Notes: generated from the sequence alone by a model not told the origin. Counted from the stretch's first letter, positions 12,335 through 23,947 are shown. The stretch: DNA of 64,000 nucleotides from Capillidium heterosporum (GCA_016630905.1 WBMQ01000014.1:558001-622000); one strand, 5' to 3'. Program-made: numbers and translations.

Positions 12335-12563
12335 AAGCAACAAACATACCATAATAGCCTTAGTTTTTATCGTCGTGACTCTAGTTGAGGGAGCTCCTCC
12401 AAGTCGAAAGTCCAAATTCACTTCAATGACTGAGCTCATCGGTATAGCTGCCAATATCGTAGGTGGTTTTATACCAAGAAAGACTAGGCAAACCATCTCA
12501 AGTGCAAGCCAGATCGTTTCAGTTGAATTCGATGCTTACTTCAATATAAAGCCAAAGATGTAA
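12335..12563 (+). pseudogene. Start-less copy of the small secreted Gly/Ala-rich peptide gene
   Basis: The frame is open from before the signal-peptide core (KHTIIALVFIVVTLVEG) through the mature part (APPSRKSKF, then VGGFIPRK and DAYFNIKPKM) to a stop at 12563. It aligns with the intact gene at 17413-17652. However, the piece holding the ATG and first five to six codons is missing. The flanks read AATCACAAAGCAACAAAC joined directly to ATACC, whereas the intact gene has the start codon between these. The deletion ends lie at an AACAA direct repeat. The next in-frame ATG is inside the mature region, so secretion would be lost. Confidence 0.75.
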
Positions 12564-13616
12564 GTTAGTTTAAATGATAAAGTTCGGTTGATACAGTGCC
12601 AATATATACTTGGCTATTCCAATATTTAACTATCTTTATAATAAAGTTTACATTACTTTTATTAATTTATTACCAAGGTGTAGAGGGTACCTTGTTTGAC
12701 AGCTCCATCATGTAGGGATATAACAGGTTCACTGTATATAGAAAACCTATTTATACTTTGTTAAATTTTGAATTTCATTTGTACAAAACATAATTTAATG
12801 TACAAAGATTGGCGAGCTCTTAACAAAGCCCTCGATATCTTTTTAAGCTCGGCACATTGAACTTTCGTTCACTTTAGCGATTTGGCTGAAAGCTATTTTC
12901 ACAATTGAAAAGAAAGTAAGTTATAAATATATGTAGTAAAAGCTTATATTTTCATCAGACTGATAAATCTAACTTACATCTTCAAAAGTTTATCAAATTG
13001 TAAATAAAAATATCAACAACTGATCTCCAAATCTTTACTAGCTTTTTTAGAAGAGATGAGCAAAGAGTTATTGGTAAAGTGTTATCAGTTTCCTCTTGAA
13101 TTCCAATGAAAATATTGAAAACATGACAATTTTATCTGCAATACTTTTTAAAATGGGTTGTAGATATGCAATTTCTTAAATTTGAGTATATTCAGTTAAT
13201 TTGTAGAACGTGTCATATTGTCTAAAGAAATTGAATTTTATATAGTAGATCAAGTATGTAATGAAATGATTTAATTGGAACGAATCAATAATTTGAATTC
13301 GAATAAATATAAGTTAATTTTAACAGAAATATAATGGCTTCATTGGCGTTTCAGGCATATTAAACTTTATAGAATTTTTCACTATAGTTACAGTTAGCAA
13401 ACCTAAACTGTATTATGGGAACGTGTGTGTTAAAGTTTACCTATCCGTTACCCATCGCCTAACTTTTGTAATAGGAAAGCTATTCCAGTTGATAGAAATA
13501 AAACTATTAATGTTTATATGATCAGCCAACGAGAAGTAATACATCCCAAATCATTTATACTATAAATATCAAGGCACAACCTGCAATTCTAGATATCCAT
13601 CACCAATAGTATCAAT
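12564..13616. other. AT-rich intergenic stretch
   Basis: No gene seen. The last 60 bases, with TATAAATAT at about 13561, are the likely promoter of the His-rich secreted protein gene. Confidence 0.45.
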
Positions 13617-14291
13617 ATGGTTAACTACAAAGTCAGTCTGGCATTAGCACTCACCCTAATCTCCATGAGCTCGAGCGTGCCTCTAGCTCCCAATCCCAAC
13701 GACAACCCTTTAGGTCTACTAACTTCCATCTTACTACCCAATCAAAATGCCAATCCCAATATCCCGGCCAAAGCACAGGCCGACGAACCTCCTCAAGCCG
13801 AAGCTGAGCCGGAGAAAGCCAAAAACGAAGAGGAATCCAAAGACAAAGTCAACTTCCCATCCCCTCAGTCAGCAGCCGGATCATCTCAACCAGCCCCACC
13901 ACCTCCACCCCCAACTAACATCAACATCGTTAATGACGTTGTAGTTAGTGGATGCGGTAGGGGTGGTAAACATGGTAAGGGGTGCAACCGACACCATCAC
14001 AAACCCTATCATCATGACTACTACCCCCACCACCATCACCACCACGGTTACCGCAGACCTTACCACAGAGACCCTTACCACGAGGGGGATAGGCCTTGGT
14101 TCCATCATAGACCCCATGGCTTTGGCGATAACGACCCAGTACCTATCGGTAATTTCGGCGGTGATAACGGTGGTAATGATGACGTTCAAATCGCCGAGAG
14201 CGGTCAGGACGATGCAAATGCCGATGCTGGAGCCGATGGCGGTGACGATTCCAACGAACCAGTACCAGCTAACGACGGTGGCGATCAGTAA
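13617..14291 (+). CDS. Secreted low-complexity protein with a His-rich segment
   Basis: Single-exon gene of 224 codons with no recognised family. Residues 1-20 are a signal peptide (MVNYKVSLALALTLISMSSS). The rest is compositionally segmented: a Pro/Gln/Glu/Lys/Ala-rich part to about residue 78, a poly-Pro run near residue 93, a Gly/Cys patch (SGCGRGGKHGKGCNRH) near 111-126, a strongly His/Tyr/Pro-rich segment around 126-168 with runs such as PHHHHHHGYRRPYHRDPYHE, and an acidic Gly/Asp/Asn tail. The His-rich core could bind metal ions such as zinc, copper or nickel, and the acidic tail could bind calcium, but this is inference from composition. It is likely a cell-wall or extracellular protein. 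Coding GC is well above the flanks, supporting a real gene. Long open frames in the other two frames are shadows of the repeats. Confidence 0.75.
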   Translation: MVNYKVSLALALTLISMSSSVPLAPNPNDNPLGLLTSILLPNQNANPNIPAKAQADEPPQAEAEPEKAKNEEESKDKVNFPSPQSAAGSSQPAPPPPPPTNINIVNDVVVSGCGRGGKHGKGCNRHHHKPYHHDYYPHHHHHHGYRRPYHRDPYHEGDRPWFHHRPHGFGDNDPVPIGNFGGDNGGNDDVQIAESGQDDANADAGADGGDDSNEPVPANDGGDQ

Positions 14292-14297
14292 TTTCAT

Positions 14298-14690
14298 ATC
14301 TCATCTTATCTCTTAACTTCAGTAGCATATAATAAATTCGTCTAAATTAGTAAATTTATGTTATTCTAAATCTCTGCATTTTAGTAGTATTTATACGAAA
14401 GTTCCAATCCAGTAGCATATTTGCTTCAAAATTTATTATTACTTTATTTGGAAAATAGCAATGCCATAAATAGTAATATATATTATTCATTTATAATATA
14501 GATGCTACTCAAGTTTAAATGAATGTTAAGGAAAGCTTGATTGTCATTTTGGACAAAAATATCCATCAAGTGGATTTCAAAGTAATAGAAAAAGCAAAGA
14601 TTTTAATTAGAAGCATTTTGTAATACGAAGTAGATATAGGAAATAAAGAACATTTGCGTAAAAGGTAACTAGATACTAGTATCTATCCAG
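14298..14690. other. Convergent 3' flanks
   Basis: AT-rich spacer between the His-rich protein gene (+) and the P450 gene (-). It contains AATAAA-like signals near 14330. No gene seen. Confidence 0.5.
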
Positions 14691-16513
14691 CTAAGTCAAC
14701 TTGGTGAAGACGATATCCAAGTTGTGAGGAGCAACTAAACCAATCTTGTTAGAGATCAAGCCATCCTTATGTATGGAGTCCTTAGGCAGTCTTACTTCAA
14801 ACTTCTGCATGACAATCGATAGCATAACCTTCTGCAGTACCAATGAAAAAGTAGCTCCTACGCAGAGCCTAGAACCACCACCAAACACAAACAGTTTCTT
14901 GATCTTCTCCTTGTCGGTTTCAACTACCTCATTCCCCTCTTCATCAATGGTACGTTTGAGGTACCGTTCTGGGTTGAAAGCGTTGGGATTGGGCCAGTAC
15001 TTAGGGTCATTCATGGAAGCGTAGGCTTGTAAGATAATGGTATCTCCCTTTTTAGCTTTGACCTGGTCGTTGATCTGCCAATCCTTGCCTAAGATACGGT
15101 GCATCTCGGGCACGGTGGGGGCTACCCGCATAACTTCATGAATGAAGGCGTTGAGGTAAGGGAGTTGTCGAAGTTGCTGTTCGTTGGGGATGATCTCCTT
15201 TCCTTTACCAAAGTTTTGGCGGTCGATGTCCAGAACCTTGCAAAGTTCCATTCGGATCTTCTCTTGGATGTCCTAAATTTTTGTAAGAGTTAGTTGATGG
15301 AATATTAGGTGCTAATTACCGGATATTTGGCAAAGTAGTAGAAAGCGGCTGATAAGACGTTGGACGAGGTATCATGCCCAGCTGCAAAGAATACGACCAC
15401 ATCATTCTAAATATAGTTTTGTTAAATGCCGTCCATACGAGTAAATTAAAAATACTTACAACAATCTCCTCATCATCGAGGATGGGCGGTTTGTTTTTGA
15501 TGGGCTTGTTGGCCTTAATCATCAAACTTAGCAGATCTGATTTGTCATCGTCCAAAACCTCTCCAGCTTCCACTTTCTTCCTAGCATCGTTCAAAATTTC
15601 GATTATGCGTGCGCGCAACTTGTCGCAGTTCTGACGAGCTTTTATACGTTCAGGCATGGGTAGTCGCTCCAAGATGGGAAACAAAAAGTACCAAGGGTTC
15701 CATAGACAAGTAACCGCTTCCTTGTAGTAATGTAGAATCTGACTCTGGGTCCCATTGGGGTTGAGGCTTTGGAAATCGTAGTTGAAGCCAATGACACCTA
15801 AAGCATCCAAAACTCCTCTATTGTGGTCCTGTTAGTATGTCTGTGATTGATATGTGTAGGTCTAGTTTACTTTTCAATAATCTCAGATACGTTGATGGGT
15901 TTGCCGGAGAATTTTTCGATCAAAGCATTCATCTTGATACTGGAGCTGGCAAAGATTTCGGTGGGCCAATCTCTCTTGAAGGCTGGGCCGACTACTTTGC
16001 GGTGTCTTCTCCATTCCTATTCGAAAGCTGCTATAAGTTTACAATATTAAAAATACTTTACCTCAACTTTGGAAAACACAATGTTTACACCGTAGTATGC
16101 TTTCTCCAAAGAGTGAGGGTTCTGATCAAAGGTGACCTTCTCACCCAAAGCTGTATTTTAAAGTTAGCAAGTCAGATTTAGTTTTCGGATTAGTTACTTT
16201 GGTCGTGGAAGATCTTCATCATAAGTTCCGGGTCACTTATGACTACCGACCAGGAACCTTTGAACCAAAACTATTTACAGAATAAGATGTTAGTTTTGGT
16301 TTTGAACAAAAGTATCACCTTCATAATTCCAAACTTGTGCAGGATGGGGAAGTAGTACATGCGAGCTCGAGTCAAGTTGGGTTCGGTGACCATGGATATC
16401 AAGGACCAAAAGACGGAGGGGTGTTTTAAACTTTTGATGCCGTCGGGGACCTTGAAGTAGTTCTTATAAATCGAGTAGGATATAAGGGATATAAGGATTA
16501 GGTACAGAATCAT
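14691..16513 (-). CDS. Cytochrome P450 monooxygenase
   Basis: Seven-exon gene encoding about 509 residues, a normal full-length fungal P450. Exons (minus strand): 16513-16319, 16270-16198, 16150-16062, 16016-15871, 15817-15460, 15406-15320, 15272-14691. The six introns are 45-53 nt with CTAAC branch sites, and all phases agree. Diagnostic motifs: an N-terminal membrane anchor (residues 1-16), the helix-C block WRRHRK, the I-helix AGHDTS at about 296-301, the ExxR pair (EVMR) at 362-365, PERY, and the heme-binding loop FGGGSRLCVG with the cysteine ligand at about residue 453. The enzyme would sit on the ER membrane and use O2 and a P450 reductase. The substrate is unknown; the N-terminal block SDPELMMKIFHD and the fold are of the CYP4/CYP5-like fungal type. 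All key residues are present, so it looks functional. Confidence 0.93.
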
Positions 16514-17412
16514 TTTTTGTTGGAGCTGTTGCTTGTGTCACTGTCGGTATCAATTATATATTTTGTTAATAGAGTTTTCAAAAGAATCGTTAGAAATGTT
16601 AAATGAATACTTTATAGGTCTTCAAAGATAACCTTCAGTATGCTTTGATAGACCTAAGAATCTACTTTCATCAGTGGACAATCACTGCTTTAGTCTATTG
16701 TATCTTGATAAGATTTATATTGTGGCATTAAATTTACATTGATTTTTACAATAGAGAGGCGTTGAAAGTTGTAACTGGTGGACAGCGCCGATTAACCCAA
16801 TAGATTGCTTTTCACTTTTGATTTTGAAATTTGGAGTTGGGTTCAGCTATATGTTTTAAGTGTCGTAGATCAACGATCTACAGGAATCTTCAATACTTTG
16901 GCGTTAAAAACCATGGTCCTATGTTTATAAGCCTAAAAGCTACGATCCTTAAATTTTATTTTGTAATGATCCTGCTCATACCAAGCTTGCCTTATGGGTA
17001 TAAGATTTTCAAAGACGAGAATAAGAGAGTCCATAGTATCCGAAGGTGAAGACTGAAACAAATTTGTATTTTTTGTATAAAGTCATCTGTCAAAGATGTT
17101 TACAAACCTTTCAGTAGCAAAATTGCAAAATATTAGTACATCTAATAAAAGCTGTATTTGTATAAAAGAATTCTCATTGGGTAAATTTGCATTTGAAATA
17201 TAAACTACATAGGTAGAATTTTACCATTGATTTTATAGTAGTTATAAAAACAGCTCTTATATATTTGAAAAATTGTAGTGAGCCTTGATATGGTTAAGAA
17301 AGGATTTATATACTATTAGTTTGAATGAATTTTATTGAGCTAATAGAACGCTGTAGTTTGATAAGAACTGGCACTGCCATCAACCTTACGCTACCACATC
17401 GCAGCTAATTTC
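16514..17412. other. P450 upstream region and spacer
   Basis: Spacer between the 5' end of the P450 gene and the 3' end of the peptide gene, both on the minus strand. A 72-codon open frame at 16831-17049 (+) begins with TTG and has no recognisable features, so no gene is called. Confidence 0.45.
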
Positions 17413-17652
17413 CTACTTCTTCTTTGGCTTAGTGTTGAAATAGGCATCAGATCCTGCTGAAGCAATCTGACCAACACCTGCAATGGCCTGCCCCGCCTTG
17501 CCTGGAATAAACCCACCTACGACATTGGCAACTGTACCAGCGACTCCGGCTGCTGAAGCGAACTTGGACTTTCGACCTGGGGGAGCTCCCTTGACCAGAG
17601 CCGTTACGATTAAAACTAAAGCTACAATGGTATACTTGTTGAATGCTAGCAT
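17413..17652 (-). CDS. Small secreted cationic Gly/Ala-rich peptide (79 residues)
   Basis: Intact single-exon gene. Residues 1-22 form a signal peptide (MLAFNKYTIVALVLIVTALV then KG). The predicted mature peptide is about 57 residues: it begins APPGRKSKF, continues with a Gly/Ala/Val-rich middle (VANVVGGFIPGKAGQAIAG), and ends YFNTKPKKK. It has no cysteines and is net positive, with basic ends around an amphipathic, glycine-punctuated core. Such features recall membrane-active linear peptides, but no known family was recognised and function is open. The sequence is conserved in two decayed siblings at 10911-11130 and 12335-12563, including promoter layout, so this is a local gene family in which one copy stays intact. 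Confidence 0.7.
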   Translation of the reverse strand: MLAFNKYTIVALVLIVTALVKGAPPGRKSKFASAAGVAGTVANVVGGFIPGKAGQAIAGVGQIASAGSDAYFNTKPKKK

Positions 17653-17674
17653 GTTTGTTATTTTGTGATTTAAG

Positions 17675-17704
17675 TAGATGAGGTACGATTTTTTAGTTTA
17701 TATA
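17675..17704 (-). promoter_or_regulatory. Promoter of the intact small-peptide gene
   Basis: TATATAAAC (17704-17696) is followed after 10 nt by TACCTCATCTA (17685-17675) and after a further 22 nt by the ATG. The same elements and spacings precede the broken copy at 10911. Confidence 0.6.
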
Positions 17705-19597
17705 GTATATTTAAATTTCGACAACATGGGAGTAAAATGGTGGTACATATATATATAAATAGAAACAATTTATTTTTGAATTAGATATCTGTGTTTTTGG
17801 CTATCATCTATTGAATGTTCTTTATACTATATGTGTTTTATAAATGGGCGCTGTTATATGGATTTTTAATAGATATTCCAGCAAAGACTATTCCGAATAT
17901 GGTATTTTCTCGAGCTGTTCCAGCTCTCAATCAACTTATTAAAGAAATCGATATCGAACATTAAAATTTTTTAATAACCAAACATACATAGTATATATGT
18001 TAGTATAGAACAAATCTTACCGAGTCGCCATTACTGGCTTTAAAATGATGCCTTTAATATTTTTTATGATAAAACTTATACTCTTTACTCTTGAAATCTA
18101 AGAATTTGATGTTCTGAAAAGTATGAGAGGCTATAAAATGAAGGTGCATCCTCCATCCCAAGCGAGAATAGCCATTTTCCTTGATGTACCTGGACCAAAA
18201 CTGTTGTTCTTGTTCAAAACGGTGAAAATGTAATTTAATAGGTAGCTAAATTTTGAAAGTATGTTTATTATTTGCATGCATTATCAATTTAATGTTTATA
18301 AGCTTTATAAAGTGCAATTTTAGGTAATATATCTCATCCGATTCTGGAACTAGTATGATGTCATACCTTGACTCGAGATGGATACTCAGTTTACTGAGCC
18401 CTAGAGATCTCAGTATCTATCTTGAATTTCAGTAGATGCCTCAAAACTTTATATTCTTTGCCAGATACTTTATTTGTAGGTAAAGGTTTAAGATTTAGGA
18501 TGAGTATTTGAGTATATTTTATAGGCTTTACTTACATAGCTACTTACAGTAGTTTATGTTATTGATTCAACTATAAACTGTGAGGTTCTGTATTCGAAAT
18601 GCAGTATAGTATATTATTTCAGTATGTACGAATAGATGCGACACCCGGTGAATCTTGAGGTGTAGAGCTTTAGATTTAGGAAATGAGATGGGACTTGTAT
18701 AGCTATACCCGATATGAAAAGGGAGGTTAGTAGTTTGCTCTCGATCCTTTTAAAATAGTGTGCCCTTTTAACTAATGTCTTGAGGCCGGGGAAATTGTGA
18801 TAAGGTCAGCCAGAAGTTTCAAATTGATGTCCCTGACGTAGAAGCCCAGTTCCTATAGGAGGGATCGATTTAAAAGTTGAGTACGACCTACGTTGTAACT
18901 ACACAAGCTTAAGGATGATCTATTTTAGCTTTCTACTAATGTATCCGACTTTGGCGATTATTGTCCGAGTACAGATGAAAGTTACTTTCCGCGTAATACT
19001 TCACTCAAATCCAAACTCATGGTAAAAGTAAAATAGCAGATGTCCATATAGTCCTAATAAAGCTAGCAGCCCATACATCACAAACTAGAGTTCGATAGAA
19101 TCTACTTAAAAATCGAATCCAATCCAACATTACATCGTCTACTTTACTTTCCTCCAATTCGAGCCCTCACTCAACCCAAACTATAAACCTATATTTTCGA
19201 CTTCGCTATGCATCCTACTGTTGAAAGTATCATCCCTACAAACAGAAATCAAAGACTAAAAACTAAGTTTCAGCTTACAGATTCGTTTAAAACTATAGGA
19301 TCCAATTATCCGAAACCTACAAGGAAAATTTAGGTGCTTTATATTAAACTTTAGGTGTGGGCTGAATTATCAGATAAGAATAAGGTTGGAATTCCATACC
19401 AAAACCTCCATGTAGGCTACAAACGTTGGTCAAATTTTCATATGGGCTACTCGATATACCTAAGAATAAATTAGACCATGGATGTTAAATGCCATAAACA
19501 GCATATTCTTTCCTTCTTTCATTCGTGTATTGTATTTGTTTAATAACTTTCATCTTTTTGTACATCTTTGCTTCTATAATTTCAACCTTTTCAATAA
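17705..19597. other. Intergenic stretch
   Basis: No supported gene. The section from about 18600 to 19150 is less AT-rich and may be decayed sequence, but I could not follow any frame for more than about 30 codons. The last 50 bases before 19598 are the leader of the TMEM135-like gene. Confidence 0.45.
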
Positions 19598-21386
19598 ATG
19601 GCTGTATCCAACATAGTGGTAGACGATGCAACTTTGGGTTCAACTTCAAAAAGCTCACCTACAGATAAGAATTTGAACGACAAAAACATTGACAGCCCTA
19701 CCAACCGAAAACTCAGCAAAGATGAAGTTGTATCCAAGCTGGCAGAGATACTTAGGAACTCCACCTTATCAGCTTCAAGTAACTCTTCCCCCACTAACAC
19801 CAGCCACCAACAACTTTAACCTTTAACTTTTTTCCAAAATAGGAGTCTTTGTAATAATCGGTGGTATACGGGTAGGCTTCAGTATATTTTTGAAGTTGTT
19901 TCAAAGCTATCGTAAAAGGTACAAGTTTAATTTGTATCCATCTCATCTCAACCCAATTCGCATTAGGAAACCTTTAACCTTCCTCATCCTACTCAAAGCT
20001 CTAAGTTTCGACGCTTTGAGATCAAGTTTGTTTTTCAGTGGGTTTACCTTCACTTGGAAGTTTTTATCCAAGAGTTTACCATTGTACCTTGAAACTGGGA
20101 GGTCGAGACGTACCGATTTTGCAGCAGGTAAATTGTTATTTTGAGGTTAAAAGTTCTCATGTCTTTTTGATATAAAGGCTTCATAGCTGGTCTATTTATT
20201 TTGTTCGAACGTAAGGATCGTAGAATCTCCTTCTCCCAACAACTGATAGTCAGGTATCCATCTTTATAAATCTGTCCTACAAAACACTAATCTTCAACTT
20301 TTATTTCATTATAACAGAGCCTTCCAATCTCTATACGACAGTCTCAATTCCAAAAACCTATTGAGAATCCCCCACGGGGATTCCATCTTGTTCACCTTAT
20401 CGACAGCTCAGATCCTCTACTCAGCCATCTTACACAAGTACACCCTCCCCCCAACCATCTACAACTTTATGTGTAAGCACGATCAAGTACCTGATCGGGT
20501 CCTTCACTTTGTACGCAAGGTCGTTCACAAGGAACCTATCGACAACGTCCAGCTGGTAGAGATGACAAGGACATTGAACCCTACTCCAACTAGTTTGATG
20601 ATAGCCAAGAATGTGCCTGCTTACCCCGAATATTTACCCTGCAATTTCTACCACGCCAACGTAGATTCCTGCAACGCCACCTTCGTCGTTAAGTTTATCA
20701 ATGTCATCAAGATGATCTTACCGGTCTACGCTGGGTTAACTTTTATACCAGCTATTGGGTTGAAATTCAACACTTTCAAGAAAAAGTACATTTGCCTTAT
20801 TACCCCCTTTTACTAACCCACACCTTATCTTAGACCTATGGACATCCTAATAAAGTGTGGTTTTGGAAGTATCCGCTCCAGTGTCTTTCTAGCAACCTTA
20901 GTCTCCGTCTACCAATATCTCATCTGTACTTCTCAGACGATCGGTATCGCTTTAGGTTTAAAACATTGGAAGTACATCTACTACGTAGCTGGTATCCTAA
21001 GTGCCATACCTGCCATATTCATTGAAAAATCGAGTCGTAGGGTGGAATTGGCTCTGTACACTACCCCTAAAGCTATAGACAGCTTGTACCACATATTGTA
21101 CAAGAAGAACCAGATGTTCTGTATACCCAAGTTTGAGGTGTTTATGTTTATGGTAGCCTCTGGTATTGTTATGGTAACTTATTTAAATTATAGTAGGAGT
21201 CTAATATTTATGGTTGATATTTAGATGTACTTTAGCAATGAGCCAGAAGTTATATCCCCACTGCTACGCATGGTACTTAATAAGCTGATCAAGAAGGATA
21301 AAGTTAAAGAGGATAAAAGCAATAAGGAGGTCCAGGCCAAGAATTTGGATGACAAGGAAGTACAGAAAGATAAGGTTGAAGTTTAA
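19598..21386 (+). CDS. TMEM135-like multi-pass membrane protein
   Basis: Six-exon gene of about 503 residues: 19598-19778, 19843-20127, 20178-20253, 20318-20785, 20834-21173 and 21225-21386. Introns are 48-64 nt and all phases agree. The product matches the transmembrane protein 135 family: a hydrophobic N-terminal half with LKALSFDALRSSLFFSGF and GFIAGLFILFERKDRRI, then the Cys-rich block PCNFYHANVDSCNATF followed by PVYAGLTFIPAIGLK, and the second half with SIRSSVFLATLVSVYQY, AIPAIFIEKSSRRVELALY and MYFSNEPEVISPLLR. The family repeats a G..AG....E.K.RR module twice, as seen here. In animals TMEM135 acts at mitochondria and peroxisomes in fission and lipid handling. The N-terminal 60 residues are Ser/Asn-rich and the C-terminus is a charged Lys/Glu tail. 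The gene is uncommon in Dikarya. Confidence 0.85.
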
Positions 21387-21745
21387 GTTTTGCATTTAGG
21401 TTGTTATACAAGTATTCTATTGCAAGTAGTTTTATCAGAATTTACAATAAATCTTTTGGAGCCTTGTTTTTGAATAGTTTTCACTAAAGAAAATATATGT
21501 AGGATGCTGGGAGTGTTGTTTATTAGGCTTACCTTATAACTATAATGGACAGCACATAATACAGTAGCTGTGGTAAAGATCATGAGAAAAGCCATATGCT
21601 TGCCTAAATATGGCATCAATACAGACATGAGATTACTGCATTAAATACAATATCTTGATTATGTGCTGGAATAAATAGGTTCTTAAGAACGTACAGTGCA
21701 AGATGGGTCGCTTGGTACATCTAAAGTACTAATAGGTATTGTTAT

Positions 21746-23785
21746 GTGAGACTTAATCAAAGAAATATTACCTTGTTTTGGAAATTTATATGCTTTTCAA
21801 TAAAATTTATTAATAGAAATGCATGTAATATTTTTAAACGATTACTTATCTTTAGGTTGATCATTCTTGGCATTCTACCAATATTAAACCAATCGAGTTT
21901 TGGTATAAGCAAACAATATAAAATACGAGCTCTCACTAGTTCATCTCTCAACTTGACCGACTTCCTCAACTTCATCAAGGAGATTGTAAAAAACTTTGAA
22001 AGAGTAAATTGGCTCGACTTACGCTACTGCAGCAAGCAATTCAACAACCATCTAATACTAAAGGTTTATAAAGTTTTGGACCACAATAAATTATGGAAAG
22101 AGTTTGGTAAAATTGAATATACAAATTTAGTCCTGAAATATGGATAGTATGTTAAAGAAGCTGACATCACTGACTTGGTTTTTATAAAGAACATCATCCT
22201 TCTCCAAATTTAAAAGGTTTAGACTAAGTTCCACTACAGATACTGACCTTGTAATTCGAATTGTACATGACTTAAACACGAGTTTAAAAGTTTGGATTTA
22301 ACTATTAAAGAGCTTGTACCGACTACTGTGGATCTTGGGTAGATTATTAAATATCTTACTCATCTTACTTTGGGGCTGGTTGGTGATTTAAAAGTTCCAA
22401 GGGCCCTAAATTTAATATGCATTTCGCATTTTAGATTGCTATATCTAGCAGCTATTAGTTTCAATAGCCAAGTTTTAATAGATATCGATACTAAAGTCCC
22501 TAATATAAGGAAGTTGACTTTAAAGAGTAGATTTAGCTTCACATCAAACGGCCTCCCAAATACTTTTTAAATTTGAAAAGGCTGTGATTGTTTTCTAGAA
22601 AATATTATATACAAGAGGCGTTTTTAGGGTGGATTCCAAGACTGCAAGCGTTGACTTTTGGATTGGAGAACTACGTTAGTTTAGATTACTACCAGCACTT
22701 TACTAGGCTTACTTTCAATAAACTAGTCAGTTTAACTTTAACTGCCAGGCCCATCTTATTAGTATGCTTCCAATCGTTACAAAATCCGATATAAGCTAGT
22801 TTGTATGCACGTATACCCTTCAATGTGAGATTGGTGCGGCTCTTACTTTTCCTACTCAAGCTAAGTATCTGGATCTAGCAGGTAAGATCAAGAATAGTCA
22901 TTTTAGAAACATCCCATAAAGTAGTCTAGTTTTCAGGTTGAAGTTGGCTGGAAAGTTAGCCTTAAAGGATTGCTTTGTAAAGCTTCTGCTGTACCAACTA
23001 CTACATTTTATTAACTTGATTATCCGTCTTTCAAAATATTACAAACATTTTGTTGACAGTATTATCTTGGACAAAGCTAATGAGTGAGGAAATTTGAACC
23101 TACAACTTTTAATTCTTCCCTGCTCGAAAATTAAATTTGTTGAGTAGATCAAAATACAGCCTCAAACGTTATCATCATTTACTTCAGATGTTGCTTTTAA
23201 TGTAAAGTTGATATTCACCAAATCAAGCCATAGATATTGAATACAGGTAAAATCCCCTCATCAATACCCTTCACAGTCTATGGCCAAACTCTCCCACCCA
23301 CTTTTAGATCTGCTACCTTAAATATAACTAAGAATCAAAACTAATCCTTAATGAAGGTATATTTCTTCAATATCTATCCAATCAAGCCTACCAAATTTAA
23401 ATAAACTTTTCGTAACTGCACCTACTAAGAGCATTTTATCGACGCAACCTATAGTTTTAAAGTTCTAGCCATATATGAAGAATATTTGAACATATTGATA
23501 GTTTTTATTTTGCAAATTATTATTTACACCTACTCAAAATCCCTTACTAAAGCTTTCCAGCACATCAGTTGAAATGAATTATCAATCGTTCCCTGGACTT
23601 TGCCAATAAACTTGTCAAAAGTAGCTTCGAAATCGTATTTAACCTTTGAAAGTGGTACTAAGAGGTCAAGTTTACTAATGAATGGTAACACTAAATTGAA
23701 ATTCAAAACCTGGACGAACTCTCAAATTGTTAGTAACGATACTTTGACAAGTTGGGCTAAGGCGTCTGTAGAATATTCAAAGTAA
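21746..23785 (+). pseudogene. Decayed leucine-rich-repeat (RNI-like / F-box-type) gene
   Basis: Protein-like leucine-rich segments continue for about 2 kb but switch frame and are broken by stops. Recognisable pieces are VKNFERVNWLDLRYCSKQFN (about 22000), NLKRFRLSSTTDTDLVIRI (about 22210-22270), YLTHLTLGLVGDLKVPRALN (about 22350-22410), VPNIRKLTLKSRFSF (about 22500), IPRLQALTFGLENYVSLDYY (about 22630-22690) and KYLDLAGKIKNSHFRNIP (about 22860-22915). The L..L.L.......L spacing is that of ribonuclease-inhibitor-like repeats, which in fungi often follow an F-box. No single frame exceeds about 130 codons, so the gene is dead. Exact ends are uncertain. Confidence 0.5.
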
Positions 23786-23947
23786 AGGAGCGACTTGCCG
23801 CATATCTAAATAAATATTTTACAATACGAAGTAGAACCACTATGCTAGCATGTAAACTAATTGTTTACTCGATATACAGGTACTCTAAGAGATAAGCATA
23901 TTGATAAAAAGTATAAAGAGCTTTGACATAAAGGCAATCAAATTTAT

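Noticed and set aside
13881-14316. Overlapping open frames on both strands within the His-rich protein gene
   Set aside because: They are frame shadows created by the repetitive CAC/GGT/GAC-rich codons of 13617-14291 and have no independent features.
16831-17049. 72-codon open frame between the P450 and peptide genes
   Set aside because: TTG start, no homology recognised, no splice partners found.
21580-21628. Small membrane peptide on the minus strand (MSVLMPYLGKHMAFLMIF, ending CAVHYSYK), considered as a PET117-like assembly factor
   Set aside because: The first exon and a GTAAGC donor look plausible, but every acceptor tried gives an immediate stop or a tail unlike PET117.
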